From positions 1-21,701 of the forward strand of contig NZ_JBASCI010000020.1 of assembly GCF_049651565.1 (NCBI RefSeq): 21,701 bases of DNA, in the 5' to 3' direction. Both the position numbers and the translations under genes were made by a program. Position 1 is the stretch's first letter; every line of letters starts with the position of its first letter. Shown here one piece after another: positions 14,618 to 21,235 of the stretch. The DNA is from Brooklawnia sp049651565 (lineage in GTDB: Bacteria > Actinomycetota > Actinomycetes > Propionibacteriales > Propionibacteriaceae). Under the pieces are notes generated by a model. That model saw nothing but the letters and a program-made list of their open reading frames with translations. It ran no database searches and was not told the DNA's origin.

Positions 14618-15775
14618 ATGGGGCTGTTGGACAAACTTCGCGGCGAGTTCGTCGACATCATCGAATGGCTCGAGGACTCCCGAACGCTGCTGGCCTGGCG
14701 CTTCCCCCGCTACCAGAACGAGATCAAGCAGGGCGCGCAACTGATCGTCCGTGAGGGACAACTCGCCATCTTCGTCTACCAGGGCCAACTGGCCGACACC
14801 TTCGGCCCCGGCACCTACACCCTGAACACCCAGAACCTGCCGATCATGTCGACGATCCAGGGCTGGAAGTACGGCTTCAACAGCCCGTTCCGCTCCGAGG
14901 TGTACTTCATCAACACCCGCCCGGTCACCGACCTGCGCTGGGGCACCCCGAACCCGATCACCATCCGCGACCCTGACTTCGGCATGGTGCAGGTGCGGGC
15001 GAACGGCTTGTGCGTGGTGCGGGTACAGGACCCGGTGGTCTTCCTGCGACAGATCATCGGCACCGACTCCAACGTCGACGTCGAGGAGGTCACCGAGCTG
15101 CTCCGCCGTGAGATCGCCCAGGCCTTCAGCGACATGATCATGCAGACCGGCGCCGGCGCGATCGACCTGCAGGGACGCCAGACCGAGCTGGGTGTGCGGC
15201 TTACCGAGATGGTGCGGCCCCGGGTGGACGACGAGTTCGGCCTGCTCATCCAGTCGATCACCATGAACGTGTCGCTGCCCGAGGAGATCACCCAGGCGAT
15301 GACCCGCGGGGTGGCGAAGGGCGTCGAGGAGGCCGGCTGGATCAACCAGCTCAACGACCTCGACCGCTACCAGCGCGCCAAGCAGGCCGACGCCATGACC
15401 ACGGCGGCCGGCAACCCAGGTGGCAGCGGCATGGGCGAGATGATGGGCGCCGGCATGGGCATGGCGATGGCCCAGCAGATGATGAACCAATCCCAGCAGC
15501 AGGCCCAGCAGGGGCAGCAGACCCCGCCGCCGTTGCTGCAGGACAGCCAGACCTTCCACGTCGAGATCCACGGTTCCGCGGCCGGCCCGTACAACCTGGG
15601 CCAGTTGCGCGGCATGGTGGAGAACGGCCAGCTGACCACCCACACCCTGATCTGGAGTGCCGGGATGGCCGGCTGGATGCCGGCCGGGCAGGTGCCCGCG
15701 CTGCGAATGCTGTTCGCCGCGCCGCCACCGCTGCCGGGTCAGCCTGCCCAGGGCGGTCAGCCGGACGCTGAGTAG
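14618..15775 (+). CDS. SPFH-domain protein with C-terminal GYF_2 domain (YdjI / 'virion core protein'-like)
   Basis: The 385-aa product has no signal peptide or membrane helix. Residues about 25-230 form an SPFH-like domain of the YdjI type, with QLIVREGQLAIFVYQGQLAD (41-60), FGPGTYTLNTQNLP, YFINTRPVTDLRWGTPNPI and the RPRVDDEFGLLIQSITMNVS helix region. A short coiled segment (240-258) follows, then a Gly/Met/Gln-rich linker (265-305) and a GYF_2 domain (about 312-367: GPYNLGQLRGMVENGQLT, WSAGMAGWMPAGQVP). In Bacillus subtilis YdjI works with the membrane proteins YdjG/YdjH and the PspA protein YdjF in membrane stress; I recall this from the family and infer the role. The zinc-ribbon partner follows after 8 nt. 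Homology starts at MGLLDKLRGEF, so longer starts are rejected. Confidence 0.8.
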   Translation: MGLLDKLRGEFVDIIEWLEDSRTLLAWRFPRYQNEIKQGAQLIVREGQLAIFVYQGQLADTFGPGTYTLNTQNLPIMSTIQGWKYGFNSPFRSEVYFINTRPVTDLRWGTPNPITIRDPDFGMVQVRANGLCVVRVQDPVVFLRQIIGTDSNVDVEEVTELLRREIAQAFSDMIMQTGAGAIDLQGRQTELGVRLTEMVRPRVDDEFGLLIQSITMNVSLPEEITQAMTRGVAKGVEEAGWINQLNDLDRYQRAKQADAMTTAAGNPGGSGMGEMMGAGMGMAMAQQMMNQSQQQAQQGQQTPPPLLQDSQTFHVEIHGSAAGPYNLGQLRGMVENGQLTTHTLIWSAGMAGWMPAGQVPALRMLFAAPPPLPGQPAQGGQPDAE

Positions 15776-15783
15776 GCGGGCGG

Positions 15784-16977
15784 ATGACGGACCAACCGCC
15801 GCCGCTCCCACCCGGTCAGCAGCCGCCCGACCCGGGGCCACCGCCTCGGGATCCGGCGGTCCTGCACGTCACCGAGCAGACCCGCACCTATCCGTGCCCG
15901 AACTGCGGTGGGACACTGGTCTACGACCCGGAGCCGGCGGCGCTGAAGTGTATCCACTGCGGCACCGTGGTGGCGGTGACGCCGGACGTTGCCCAACCGG
16001 CCCGGATCGGCAAGCGCGAGTTGGCGTCCACGATGGCCCAACTGGCCAGGCTGCAGGCGAACGCGAAGACCCGGGTGTCGGGCGACAAGGAGGTGGTCTG
16101 CCAGAACTGTGGCGGCCACACCATGTTCACGGGCACCTTCACCGCGGTGCGCTGCCCGTTCTGCAACACCCCGATCCAGCGCAGCGATGTCCAGGACGCC
16201 CCCACCCGGCTGCCGATCGACGGCGTCCTGCCGTTGCGGATCAATGAGAAGGACGCCCGGGTGCGAATCGAGCAGTGGATCAACAGCCGCCGGTTCGCAC
16301 CGAACGCGTTCAAGAAGTACCGGGAGCTGGGCAGCTTCTCCAGCATCTACCTGCCGTACTTCAGCTACGACGCCGCCACCACCACCCGCTACACCGGCAT
16401 GCGCGGCATCTACCGCACCGAGACCTACCGGGATTCCGAGGGCCGCACCCAGACCCGCACGGTGACCGACTGGTACCCGGCGGCCGGTGTGGTGAACAAC
16501 CAGTTCGAGGACGTCACCGGGCACGCCAGCGACGGCTTGGACGACCAGAAGATCACCGAGCTTGAGCCGTGGCCGATGGACTGGTCACACCAGTACTCGC
16601 CGCAGTTCGTGGCCGGGCACCTCAGCCGCACCTACGACTGGGACGCCAGCCAGGTCTTCGAGCGGTTCGTCGAGCCCCGGATGGAATCGGTGATCGACGC
16701 CACCATCCGGGCCGACATCGGCGGCAACGTGCAGCAGATCCACAGCCGCGACATCAACTGGTTGATGGTGCGGTTCTGCCAGTTGGCGCTGCCGGTGTGG
16801 ATGCTCACCGTCACCTACAAGCAGAAGCCCTTCCAGGTCGTGATCAACGGCGTCACCGGCGAGGTGCAGGGACGCCGCCCGTGGAGCGCGGTGAAGATCA
16901 CGTTCGCGGTGATCGTCGGGCTGCTGCTGGTGCTGCTGGTGGTCTGGCTGGTGCAGACCTACGGTGGCGAGGCCTAG
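15784..16977 (+). CDS. Double zinc-ribbon protein with C-terminal membrane anchor (YdjG-like)
   Basis: The 397-aa product opens with a Pro-rich tail (2-25) and has two CXXC...CXXC zinc ribbons: C38/C41 with C56/C59, and C106/C109 with C124/C127. A Lys/Arg/Gln-rich helix (75-98) lies between them. A globular region (about 140-365) contains YLPYFSYDA and repeated Tyr/Trp/Arg-rich strands. A single hydrophobic helix at about 371-391 is followed by only six residues, so the protein is tail-anchored with the ribbons in the cytoplasm. Such proteins are sometimes labelled 'primosomal protein' or 'TFIIB-type zinc ribbon', which is misleading. It follows the YdjI-like gene by 8 nt and is surely co-expressed, matching the ydjG/ydjI association in PspA-type systems. 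It is predicted to recruit the SPFH protein to the membrane. Confidence 0.75.
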   Translation: MTDQPPPLPPGQQPPDPGPPPRDPAVLHVTEQTRTYPCPNCGGTLVYDPEPAALKCIHCGTVVAVTPDVAQPARIGKRELASTMAQLARLQANAKTRVSGDKEVVCQNCGGHTMFTGTFTAVRCPFCNTPIQRSDVQDAPTRLPIDGVLPLRINEKDARVRIEQWINSRRFAPNAFKKYRELGSFSSIYLPYFSYDAATTTRYTGMRGIYRTETYRDSEGRTQTRTVTDWYPAAGVVNNQFEDVTGHASDGLDDQKITELEPWPMDWSHQYSPQFVAGHLSRTYDWDASQVFERFVEPRMESVIDATIRADIGGNVQQIHSRDINWLMVRFCQLALPVWMLTVTYKQKPFQVVINGVTGEVQGRRPWSAVKITFAVIVGLLLVLLVVWLVQTYGGEA

Positions 16978-17126
16978 GGCTCAGAACTCGGCGTCCACCC
17001 GCCGTGGGTGCGGTGGCAGGACGCCCCGTTCCGGTCGGTCCCCAACCAAGACCCTCGCCCCCAGCCAGGCGCAACCTCAAGCCCCGAGCCTCGGAACCCC
17101 TCGGAGCCGCGACCTCAGGCCGCGCC

Positions 17127-17212
17127 GTGCACTTTCCGTCGTGGGCCCCGGATACTGCCCGCGAACAGCCCCAAGAGCATGCACTTTCCGGCGCAGGGCC
17201 CCGATAATGCCC
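17127..17212. repeat. Pair of 34-bp degenerate direct repeats
   Basis: 17127-17160 and 17179-17212 match at 27 of 34 positions without gaps, with a period of 52 bp. Shared blocks are TGCACTTTCCG, GG/CCC and CCGxATA followed by TGCCC. They lie in the convergent spacer between the YdjG-like gene and the flotillin gene. Confidence 0.65.
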
Positions 17213-17222
17213 AGATTGCGGC

Positions 17223-17303
17223 GGCCCAGAGCCAGGACGTGGCGCCCATTAGCCTGCGCTGCTACCCATGCCGCCCGGATGCGGCGGGCCCAGAGCCAGG
17301 ACG
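17223..17303. repeat. Pair of exact 17-bp direct repeats
   Basis: GGCCCAGAGCCAGGACG occurs at 17223-17239 and 17287-17303 (period 64 bp), with similar flanks (GCGGC before, GGC after). It adjoins the 34-bp repeat pair, so 17127-17303 looks like an eroded tandem array of a 50-64-bp unit. Confidence 0.7.
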
Positions 17304-17361
17304 CGGCACGCGCCGCTGGCCCGGGGACCCAACCCCAGCCTGGAAGTCCTGGGCGTGGAGC

Positions 17362-18891
17362 TCAGGACTCCGCGTCGACCAGCGTGTGCTGCGGCTGCTC
17401 GGACGCGCCGTTCGGGTGCTCGCCATCATCGGTCACGTACTTCCCGGCCAGCTTGGTCAGGTCCACCCCCGTGGTGTCCTTGAGCAACTGGACGGTCTGC
17501 ACGACCCCGTTGGTGACCTGCTTGGCCACCTGGCTCGCGCCGTCGGTGGAGATGACGGTGAGGGTGTCGATGGAACCGAGCGGCGCCGACACCTGCTCGG
17601 CAATCTCCGGCAGCGCCGAGACCAGCATCTCGATGACTGCGGCCTCGTTGTAGCGGGCGTAGGCGTCGGCCTTGCGGTTCATCGCCTCGGCCTCGGCCTG
17701 GCCGGTGGCCAGGATCGCGGCCGCCTTGGCGTCGCCCTCGGCCCGGACTGCGTCGGCCTCGGCGACACGGCGGGACTTCTCTGCCTCACCGCGCCTGGCA
17801 CCCTCGATCGCCTCGGCCTCGGCCAGGGCGGTGCGTCGCGACTTCTCGCCGACGCCTACCAGGCGGGCCTTCTCGGCGTCCGCCTCGGCCCGGGCGATGG
17901 CGGCGATCTTCTCGGCGTCGGCCTGGAAGATCGAGGCGTTCTTGCGTCCCTCTGCCTCGGTCTCGACCCGGTAACGGGCGGCATCGGCTGGCTTGCGGAC
18001 CTCGGTGTCGAGCTGGCGGTCCTTCAGCGCGGCCTGCCGGACCGCGACCTTCTCCTGCTCGGCCAGGATCGCCTGGTCGCGATCGGCCTGCGCCAGCGGC
18101 CCGGACGCCGCGGCCTGCGCGTTGGCGGCATCGGTCTCGGCCTTGATCTCGGCCTGCTTCAGCATCAGTTCGCGTTCACGGATGGCGATCAGCTGCTGGG
18201 CGTTGATGCGGGCGTTCTCGGCCTCCTGCCGGGCGATCGCCTCGGCGACCGCGGCAGTCTGCTGGATGCGGGCGGCCTCCGGGCGTCCCAGGTCGTTGAG
18301 GTAGGTGCCGTCGTCGGTGATGTCCTGGATCTGGAAGGTGTCAAGCACTAGGCCCTGCCCGGTAAGCGACGCCTCGGACTCATCTGCGACGCGCTGGGCG
18401 AACGCCGCCCGGTCACGGATGATCTGCTCGACACTCAGCGAACCGACGATGGACCGCAGCGAGCCGGCGAGGGTCTCCTGGGTGAAGGTCTCGATCTCCT
18501 CCTGCTGGACGAGGAACCGCTGCGCGGCGGCCCGGATGGAGTCCTCGTTGCCGCCGACCTTGACGATGGCCACGCCTTCGAGGTTCAGCTTGATGCCCTG
18601 CCCCGACACCGCACCGCGGATCTGGACCGAGATCCGGCGGCTCGACAGGTCCATGATGAACAGTCGCTGGATGAACGGGATGACGAAGACACCCCCGCCC
18701 ATCACCACCTTCTGGCCGGACAGGTCACTGGAGATCTCGCCGGTCTCGGGGTTGCGGACCTCCTTGCCCTTGCGGCCGGTGACGATGAACGCTTCGTTGG
18801 GTCCGGCCACCTTGTAGCGACTGGCCACCAACAGGCCAATCAGCACGACAAGGACTACCAGACCGATGATCGCGATCACGACGGGGTTCAT
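17362..18891 (-). CDS. Flotillin-family SPFH protein
   Basis: The 509-aa product has an N-terminal membrane helix (about 3-24), then an SPFH/band-7 domain (about 28-200: RYKVAGPNEAFIVTGRKGKE, GGGVFVIPFIQRLFIMDLSS, FLVQQEEIETFTQETLAGSL). A long Ala/Glu/Lys/Arg-rich coiled coil (about 210-425) carries the EAEAI/EADA repeats typical of flotillins, and a C-terminal oligomerisation segment lies near 425-490. Flotillins scaffold membrane microdomains in the cytoplasmic membrane. Length and order match FloT-like proteins. The start has a GGAGGAG ribosome site 9-11 nt upstream. The NfeD-like gene lies upstream on the same strand with a 106-bp gap, a known flotillin/NfeD pairing. The C-terminal tail is polar (HPNGASEQPQHTLVDAES). 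Confidence 0.92.
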   Translation of the reverse strand: MNPVVIAIIGLVVLVVLIGLLVASRYKVAGPNEAFIVTGRKGKEVRNPETGEISSDLSGQKVVMGGGVFVIPFIQRLFIMDLSSRRISVQIRGAVSGQGIKLNLEGVAIVKVGGNEDSIRAAAQRFLVQQEEIETFTQETLAGSLRSIVGSLSVEQIIRDRAAFAQRVADESEASLTGQGLVLDTFQIQDITDDGTYLNDLGRPEAARIQQTAAVAEAIARQEAENARINAQQLIAIRERELMLKQAEIKAETDAANAQAAASGPLAQADRDQAILAEQEKVAVRQAALKDRQLDTEVRKPADAARYRVETEAEGRKNASIFQADAEKIAAIARAEADAEKARLVGVGEKSRRTALAEAEAIEGARRGEAEKSRRVAEADAVRAEGDAKAAAILATGQAEAEAMNRKADAYARYNEAAVIEMLVSALPEIAEQVSAPLGSIDTLTVISTDGASQVAKQVTNGVVQTVQLLKDTTGVDLTKLAGKYVTDDGEHPNGASEQPQHTLVDAES

Positions 18892-18937
18892 CAGTTGGGG
18901 CTCCTCCGCTCAAGTTCTGTGGGGCCAGTCTATCGAC

Positions 18938-19021
18938 GGCTCAAGGCCCCAGAACGAGGTGGCCTTCCCGGGACGCCAACAAGGCGTTCGACCCGGCTCA
19001 AGGCTCCAGAACCGAGGTGGC
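18938..19021. repeat. 26/27-bp direct repeat copying the nfeD 3' end
   Basis: 18938-18963 and 18995-19021 are identical except for one substitution and one inserted C (offset 57 bp), with weaker similarity continuing on both sides. The second copy contains the stop codon and last codons of the NfeD-like gene. The first lies in the 106-bp gap before the flotillin gene. Confidence 0.75.
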
Positions 19022-19552
19022 TCCCCCACCGCCCAGCACGTCCACCGGCATCACCTCGACCGAGGTGGCCGACAGCACCCCCGAGATCCACACCCGCGAC
19101 CCGGCGTCTAGCGCGACCGGCGCCCGGGCGTTGAGGGTGTAGGTGTGCCCGCCGTGCCGCAGCCGGACCTGCCCGTAACCACCATCGGGAACGGCGGTGA
19201 TGACCTGCGCCTCGACCCCGATCAGCGAGTGCGTCCGCGGCGCCACCCCCGATCCCTGCCGGCGCAGCAGACCGGTCAGCTTGCCGGCCATCCAGCCGAG
19301 CAGCACCCCGACCACCACGCCGACCGCGATCGCGATCCACATGGTGTCGGTGACCGCCAGCCCGATGGCACCGCCGAACCCGAACCCGCCCAGCAGCCCG
19401 GCCACGCCGGCAGTTGAGAAGATGTCGGAGTCCAGCGCATTCAGCGAGTCGATGCCGTCGAAGCCCAGCGCACCCTCCAGCACGTCGCCGACGATGAGGG
19501 CGAGCAGCAGCAGGACGATTCCGACGCCGCCGATCACGAAGAAGACGGTCAC
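18998..19552 (-). CDS. NfeD-like membrane protein (flotillin partner)
   Basis: The 184-aa product has membrane helices at about 2-22, 46-66 and 69-92, then a basic loop and a C-terminal OB-fold domain (about 106-172: SLIGVEAQVITAVPDGGYGQVRL, GSRVWISGVLSATSVEVMPV). That is the short NfeD form lacking the ClpP-like protease part. Short NfeD proteins are encoded beside flotillins and are thought to act with them in the membrane. The start is GTG at 19552 with GGGAGGA 5 nt upstream; longer in-frame starts read back through the terminator and ilvC and are rejected. It is the first gene of the nfeD-flotillin unit. Confidence 0.88.
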   Translation of the reverse strand: MTVFFVIGGVGIVLLLLALIVGDVLEGALGFDGIDSLNALDSDIFSTAGVAGLLGGFGFGGAIGLAVTDTMWIAIAVGVVVGVLLGWMAGKLTGLLRRQGSGVAPRTHSLIGVEAQVITAVPDGGYGQVRLRHGGHTYTLNARAPVALDAGSRVWISGVLSATSVEVMPVDVLGGGGATSVLEP

Positions 19553-19588
19553 GGGTTCCTCCCTGCCTGGTGGCTGTGTGTGGGTTCC

Positions 19589-19594
19589 ATAGTA
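19589..19594 (-). promoter_or_regulatory. Candidate -10 box of the nfeD-flotillin unit
   Basis: TACTAT on the minus strand lies just past the ilvC terminator hairpin and would give a leader of about 30 nt before the GTG. The expected -35 position falls in the hairpin loop (GACTGG), which is a poor match. Confidence 0.4.
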
Positions 19595-19597
19595 AGG

Positions 19598-19632
19598 CGA
19601 CGGCCCGAGGACCAGTCGTCCTCGGGCCGTCG
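19598..19632 (-). terminator. Strong hairpin terminator after ilvC
   Basis: A perfect 15-bp inverted repeat (19598-19612 with 19618-19632) around a 5-nt loop lies 24 nt after the ilvC stop. The stem is very GC-rich. Only a weak T content follows on the minus strand (CCTTACTATGG), as is common in actinobacteria. It should end the ilvBNC transcript and insulate nfeD. Confidence 0.8.
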
Positions 19633-19656
19633 GCGCGTTGATGGGTGGAAACAGGG

Positions 19657-20685
19657 TCAGCGAGCGGCGCTGCCCTCGACGTAGTCGTCGTCGGTGTCCT
19701 TCAGCCAGCTGAACATCTTGCGCAGTTCCTTGCCGACCGGTTCGATCGGGTGGGCGGCCTCGGCGTCCCGCAGCTTCTTGAACTCGACCGCACCGGCGTC
19801 CTGGTCGTCGATGAACCGCTTGGCGAACGCGCCCGACTGGATGTCGGCCAGGATCGCCTTCAAGTTCTGCCTGACGTGGTCGTCGATGACCCGCGGGCCC
19901 GAGACGTAGTCGCCGTACTCGGCGGTGTCGGAGATCGACCAGCGCTGCTTGGTGATGCCACCCTCGACCATCAGGTCGACGATCAGCTTCAGTTCGTGCA
20001 GGCACTCGAAGTAGGCGACCTCGGGCTGGTAGCCGGCCTCGACCAGGGTGTCGAACCCGGCCTGCACCAGGTGCGACATGCCGCCGCACAGCACCGCCTG
20101 CTCACCGAACAGGTCGGTCTCGGTCTCCTCGGTGAAGGTGGTCCTGATGCCGCCGGCGCGCAGGCCACCGATCGCCTTGGCGTAGCTGAGCGCCAGCGGC
20201 CACGCCTGGCCCGAGGCGTCCTTCTCGACTGCCACCACCACCGGGACGCCGCGGCCGTCGGCGTACTCCCGGCGCACGATGTGGCCGGGGCCCTTGGGGG
20301 CGACCATGCACACGTCGACGCCGTCGGGGGCGGTGATGTAGCCGAAGCGGATGTTGAAGCCGTGCGCGAAGAAGATCGCGTCGCCCGGGTTCAGGTTGGG
20401 GGCGATCTCGTTGGCGTAGACGTGTCGCTGCACCTGGTCGGGCACCAGGATCATGATCACGTCGGACTCGGCGGCCGCCTGCGCCGGGGTCAGCACCCGC
20501 AGTCCCTCGGCCTCGGCCTTGTCGCGCGACTTGCTGCCCTCGGCCAGCCCGACGCAGACCTCGATGCCCGAGTCGCGCAGGTTCAGCGCGTGGGCGTGGC
20601 CCTGTGAACCATAACCGATGATGGCGACGCTGCGCTCCTGCAGGACGGCCAGGTTCGCATCGTCGTCATAGAACATCTCTGCCAT
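19657..20685 (-). CDS. ilvC: Ketol-acid reductoisomerase
   Basis: IlvC rearranges and reduces acetolactate or acetohydroxybutyrate with NADPH and magnesium in valine and isoleucine synthesis. The 342-aa class I product has the Rossmann motif GYGSQGHAHALNLRDSG (G24, G26, G29), a basic/serine cofactor loop GSKSRDKA, H108 in FFAHGFNI, KGPGH (K131), and metal ligands D191 and E195 in TDLFGEQAVLCGG with E227/E231 in ECLHELKLI. The start MAEMFYDDDANL is at 20685 with an AGGAGT site about 11 nt upstream; the extension to 20811 is rejected. It follows ilvN by 28 nt and ends 24 nt before a strong terminator. Confidence 0.97.
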   Translation of the reverse strand: MAEMFYDDDANLAVLQERSVAIIGYGSQGHAHALNLRDSGIEVCVGLAEGSKSRDKAEAEGLRVLTPAQAAAESDVIMILVPDQVQRHVYANEIAPNLNPGDAIFFAHGFNIRFGYITAPDGVDVCMVAPKGPGHIVRREYADGRGVPVVVAVEKDASGQAWPLALSYAKAIGGLRAGGIRTTFTEETETDLFGEQAVLCGGMSHLVQAGFDTLVEAGYQPEVAYFECLHELKLIVDLMVEGGITKQRWSISDTAEYGDYVSGPRVIDDHVRQNLKAILADIQSGAFAKRFIDDQDAGAVEFKKLRDAEAAHPIEPVGKELRKMFSWLKDTDDDYVEGSAAR

Positions 20686-20713
20686 TTGGGTGGTACTCCT
20701 TCTTCGGTTGGGT

Positions 20714-21235
20714 TCAGTTGGCTGCCCGCAGGGCGCGGTGCTTCTCGTTGATTGACTTGCGGCCGCGGCCCAGTGCGACCTGTCCGGACTTGACCAGCTC
20801 GATGATCCCATAGGGCTCGAGCATGGTCATCAGCGCCGCCAGCTTCTCGTCGCTGCCGGTGGCCTCGACGGTCACCGACTCCGGGCCGACATCGACGGCC
20901 TTGCCGCGGAACAGGCTGACCACGTCGATGACCGCGCTGCGGTTCGAGTCGTCGCAGCGCACCTTGACCAGGATCAGTTCGCGCTGCACCGAGTTGGGTG
21001 CCAGCTCGACGATCTTGTACACCTCGACCAGCTTGTTGAGTTGCTTGACCAGCTGCTCGAGGACGTCGGAGCGGTCGACCGTGGTGACCAGGGTGATGCG
21101 CGAGACATCGGGACGCTCGGTCGGCCCCACGGCCAGCGACTCGATGTTGAACCCGCGCCGGCTGAACAGGCTGGAGATCCGGGCCAGGACGCCGGGCTTG
21201 TTGTCGACCAGGACGCTCAGGGTGTGCGTGCTCAC
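20714..21235 (-). CDS. ilvN: Acetolactate synthase small (regulatory) subunit
   Basis: IlvN binds the catalytic IlvB and gives valine feedback control. The 173-aa product has the N-terminal ACT domain (HTLSVLVDNKPGVLARISSL, FSRRGFNIESLAVGPTE, residues 4-80) and the second ALS small-subunit domain (about 83-165: ELILVKVRCDDSNRSAVIDV, EPYGIIELVKSGQVALGRG). The length is normal. The start is GTG overlapping the ilvB stop as GTGA, so translation is coupled to ilvB. ilvC follows 28 nt later. Confidence 0.96.
   Translation of the reverse strand: MSTHTLSVLVDNKPGVLARISSLFSRRGFNIESLAVGPTERPDVSRITLVTTVDRSDVLEQLVKQLNKLVEVYKIVELAPNSVQRELILVKVRCDDSNRSAVIDVVSLFRGKAVDVGPESVTVEATGSDEKLAALMTMLEPYGIIELVKSGQVALGRGRKSINEKHRALRAAN

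Larger units (their letters stand above)
16971..17384. repeat. Imperfect 33-bp direct repeats flanking the ydjG/flotillin spacer
   Basis: 16971-17003 and 17352-17384 match at 25 of 33 positions. The left copy covers the stop of the YdjG-like gene and the right copy covers the stop of the flotillin gene. Read on the minus strand they end in VDAEF-stop and VDAES-stop. The enclosed 384-bp spacer (16978-17361) has no convincing gene. It contains the two other repeat pairs listed at 17127-17303. Confidence 0.45.

Noticed and set aside
14519..15841. Long minus-strand frame opposite the YdjI-like gene
   Set aside because: It shows no domain and the plus-strand gene has clear SPFH and GYF_2 segments.
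16898..17080. 60-residue minus-strand ORF in the YdjG/flotillin spacer
   Set aside because: It overlaps the YdjG-like gene antisense and is a low-complexity Pro/Ala/Arg/Gly string without a ribosome site I could support.
17127..17303. CRISPR array
   Set aside because: The repeats are too few and diverged, have unequal spacing, and no cas gene is nearby.
17008..18351. Plus-strand frame across the repeat spacer and flotillin gene
   Set aside because: Most of it is antisense to the flotillin coiled coil, and it runs through the repeats without any recognisable motif.
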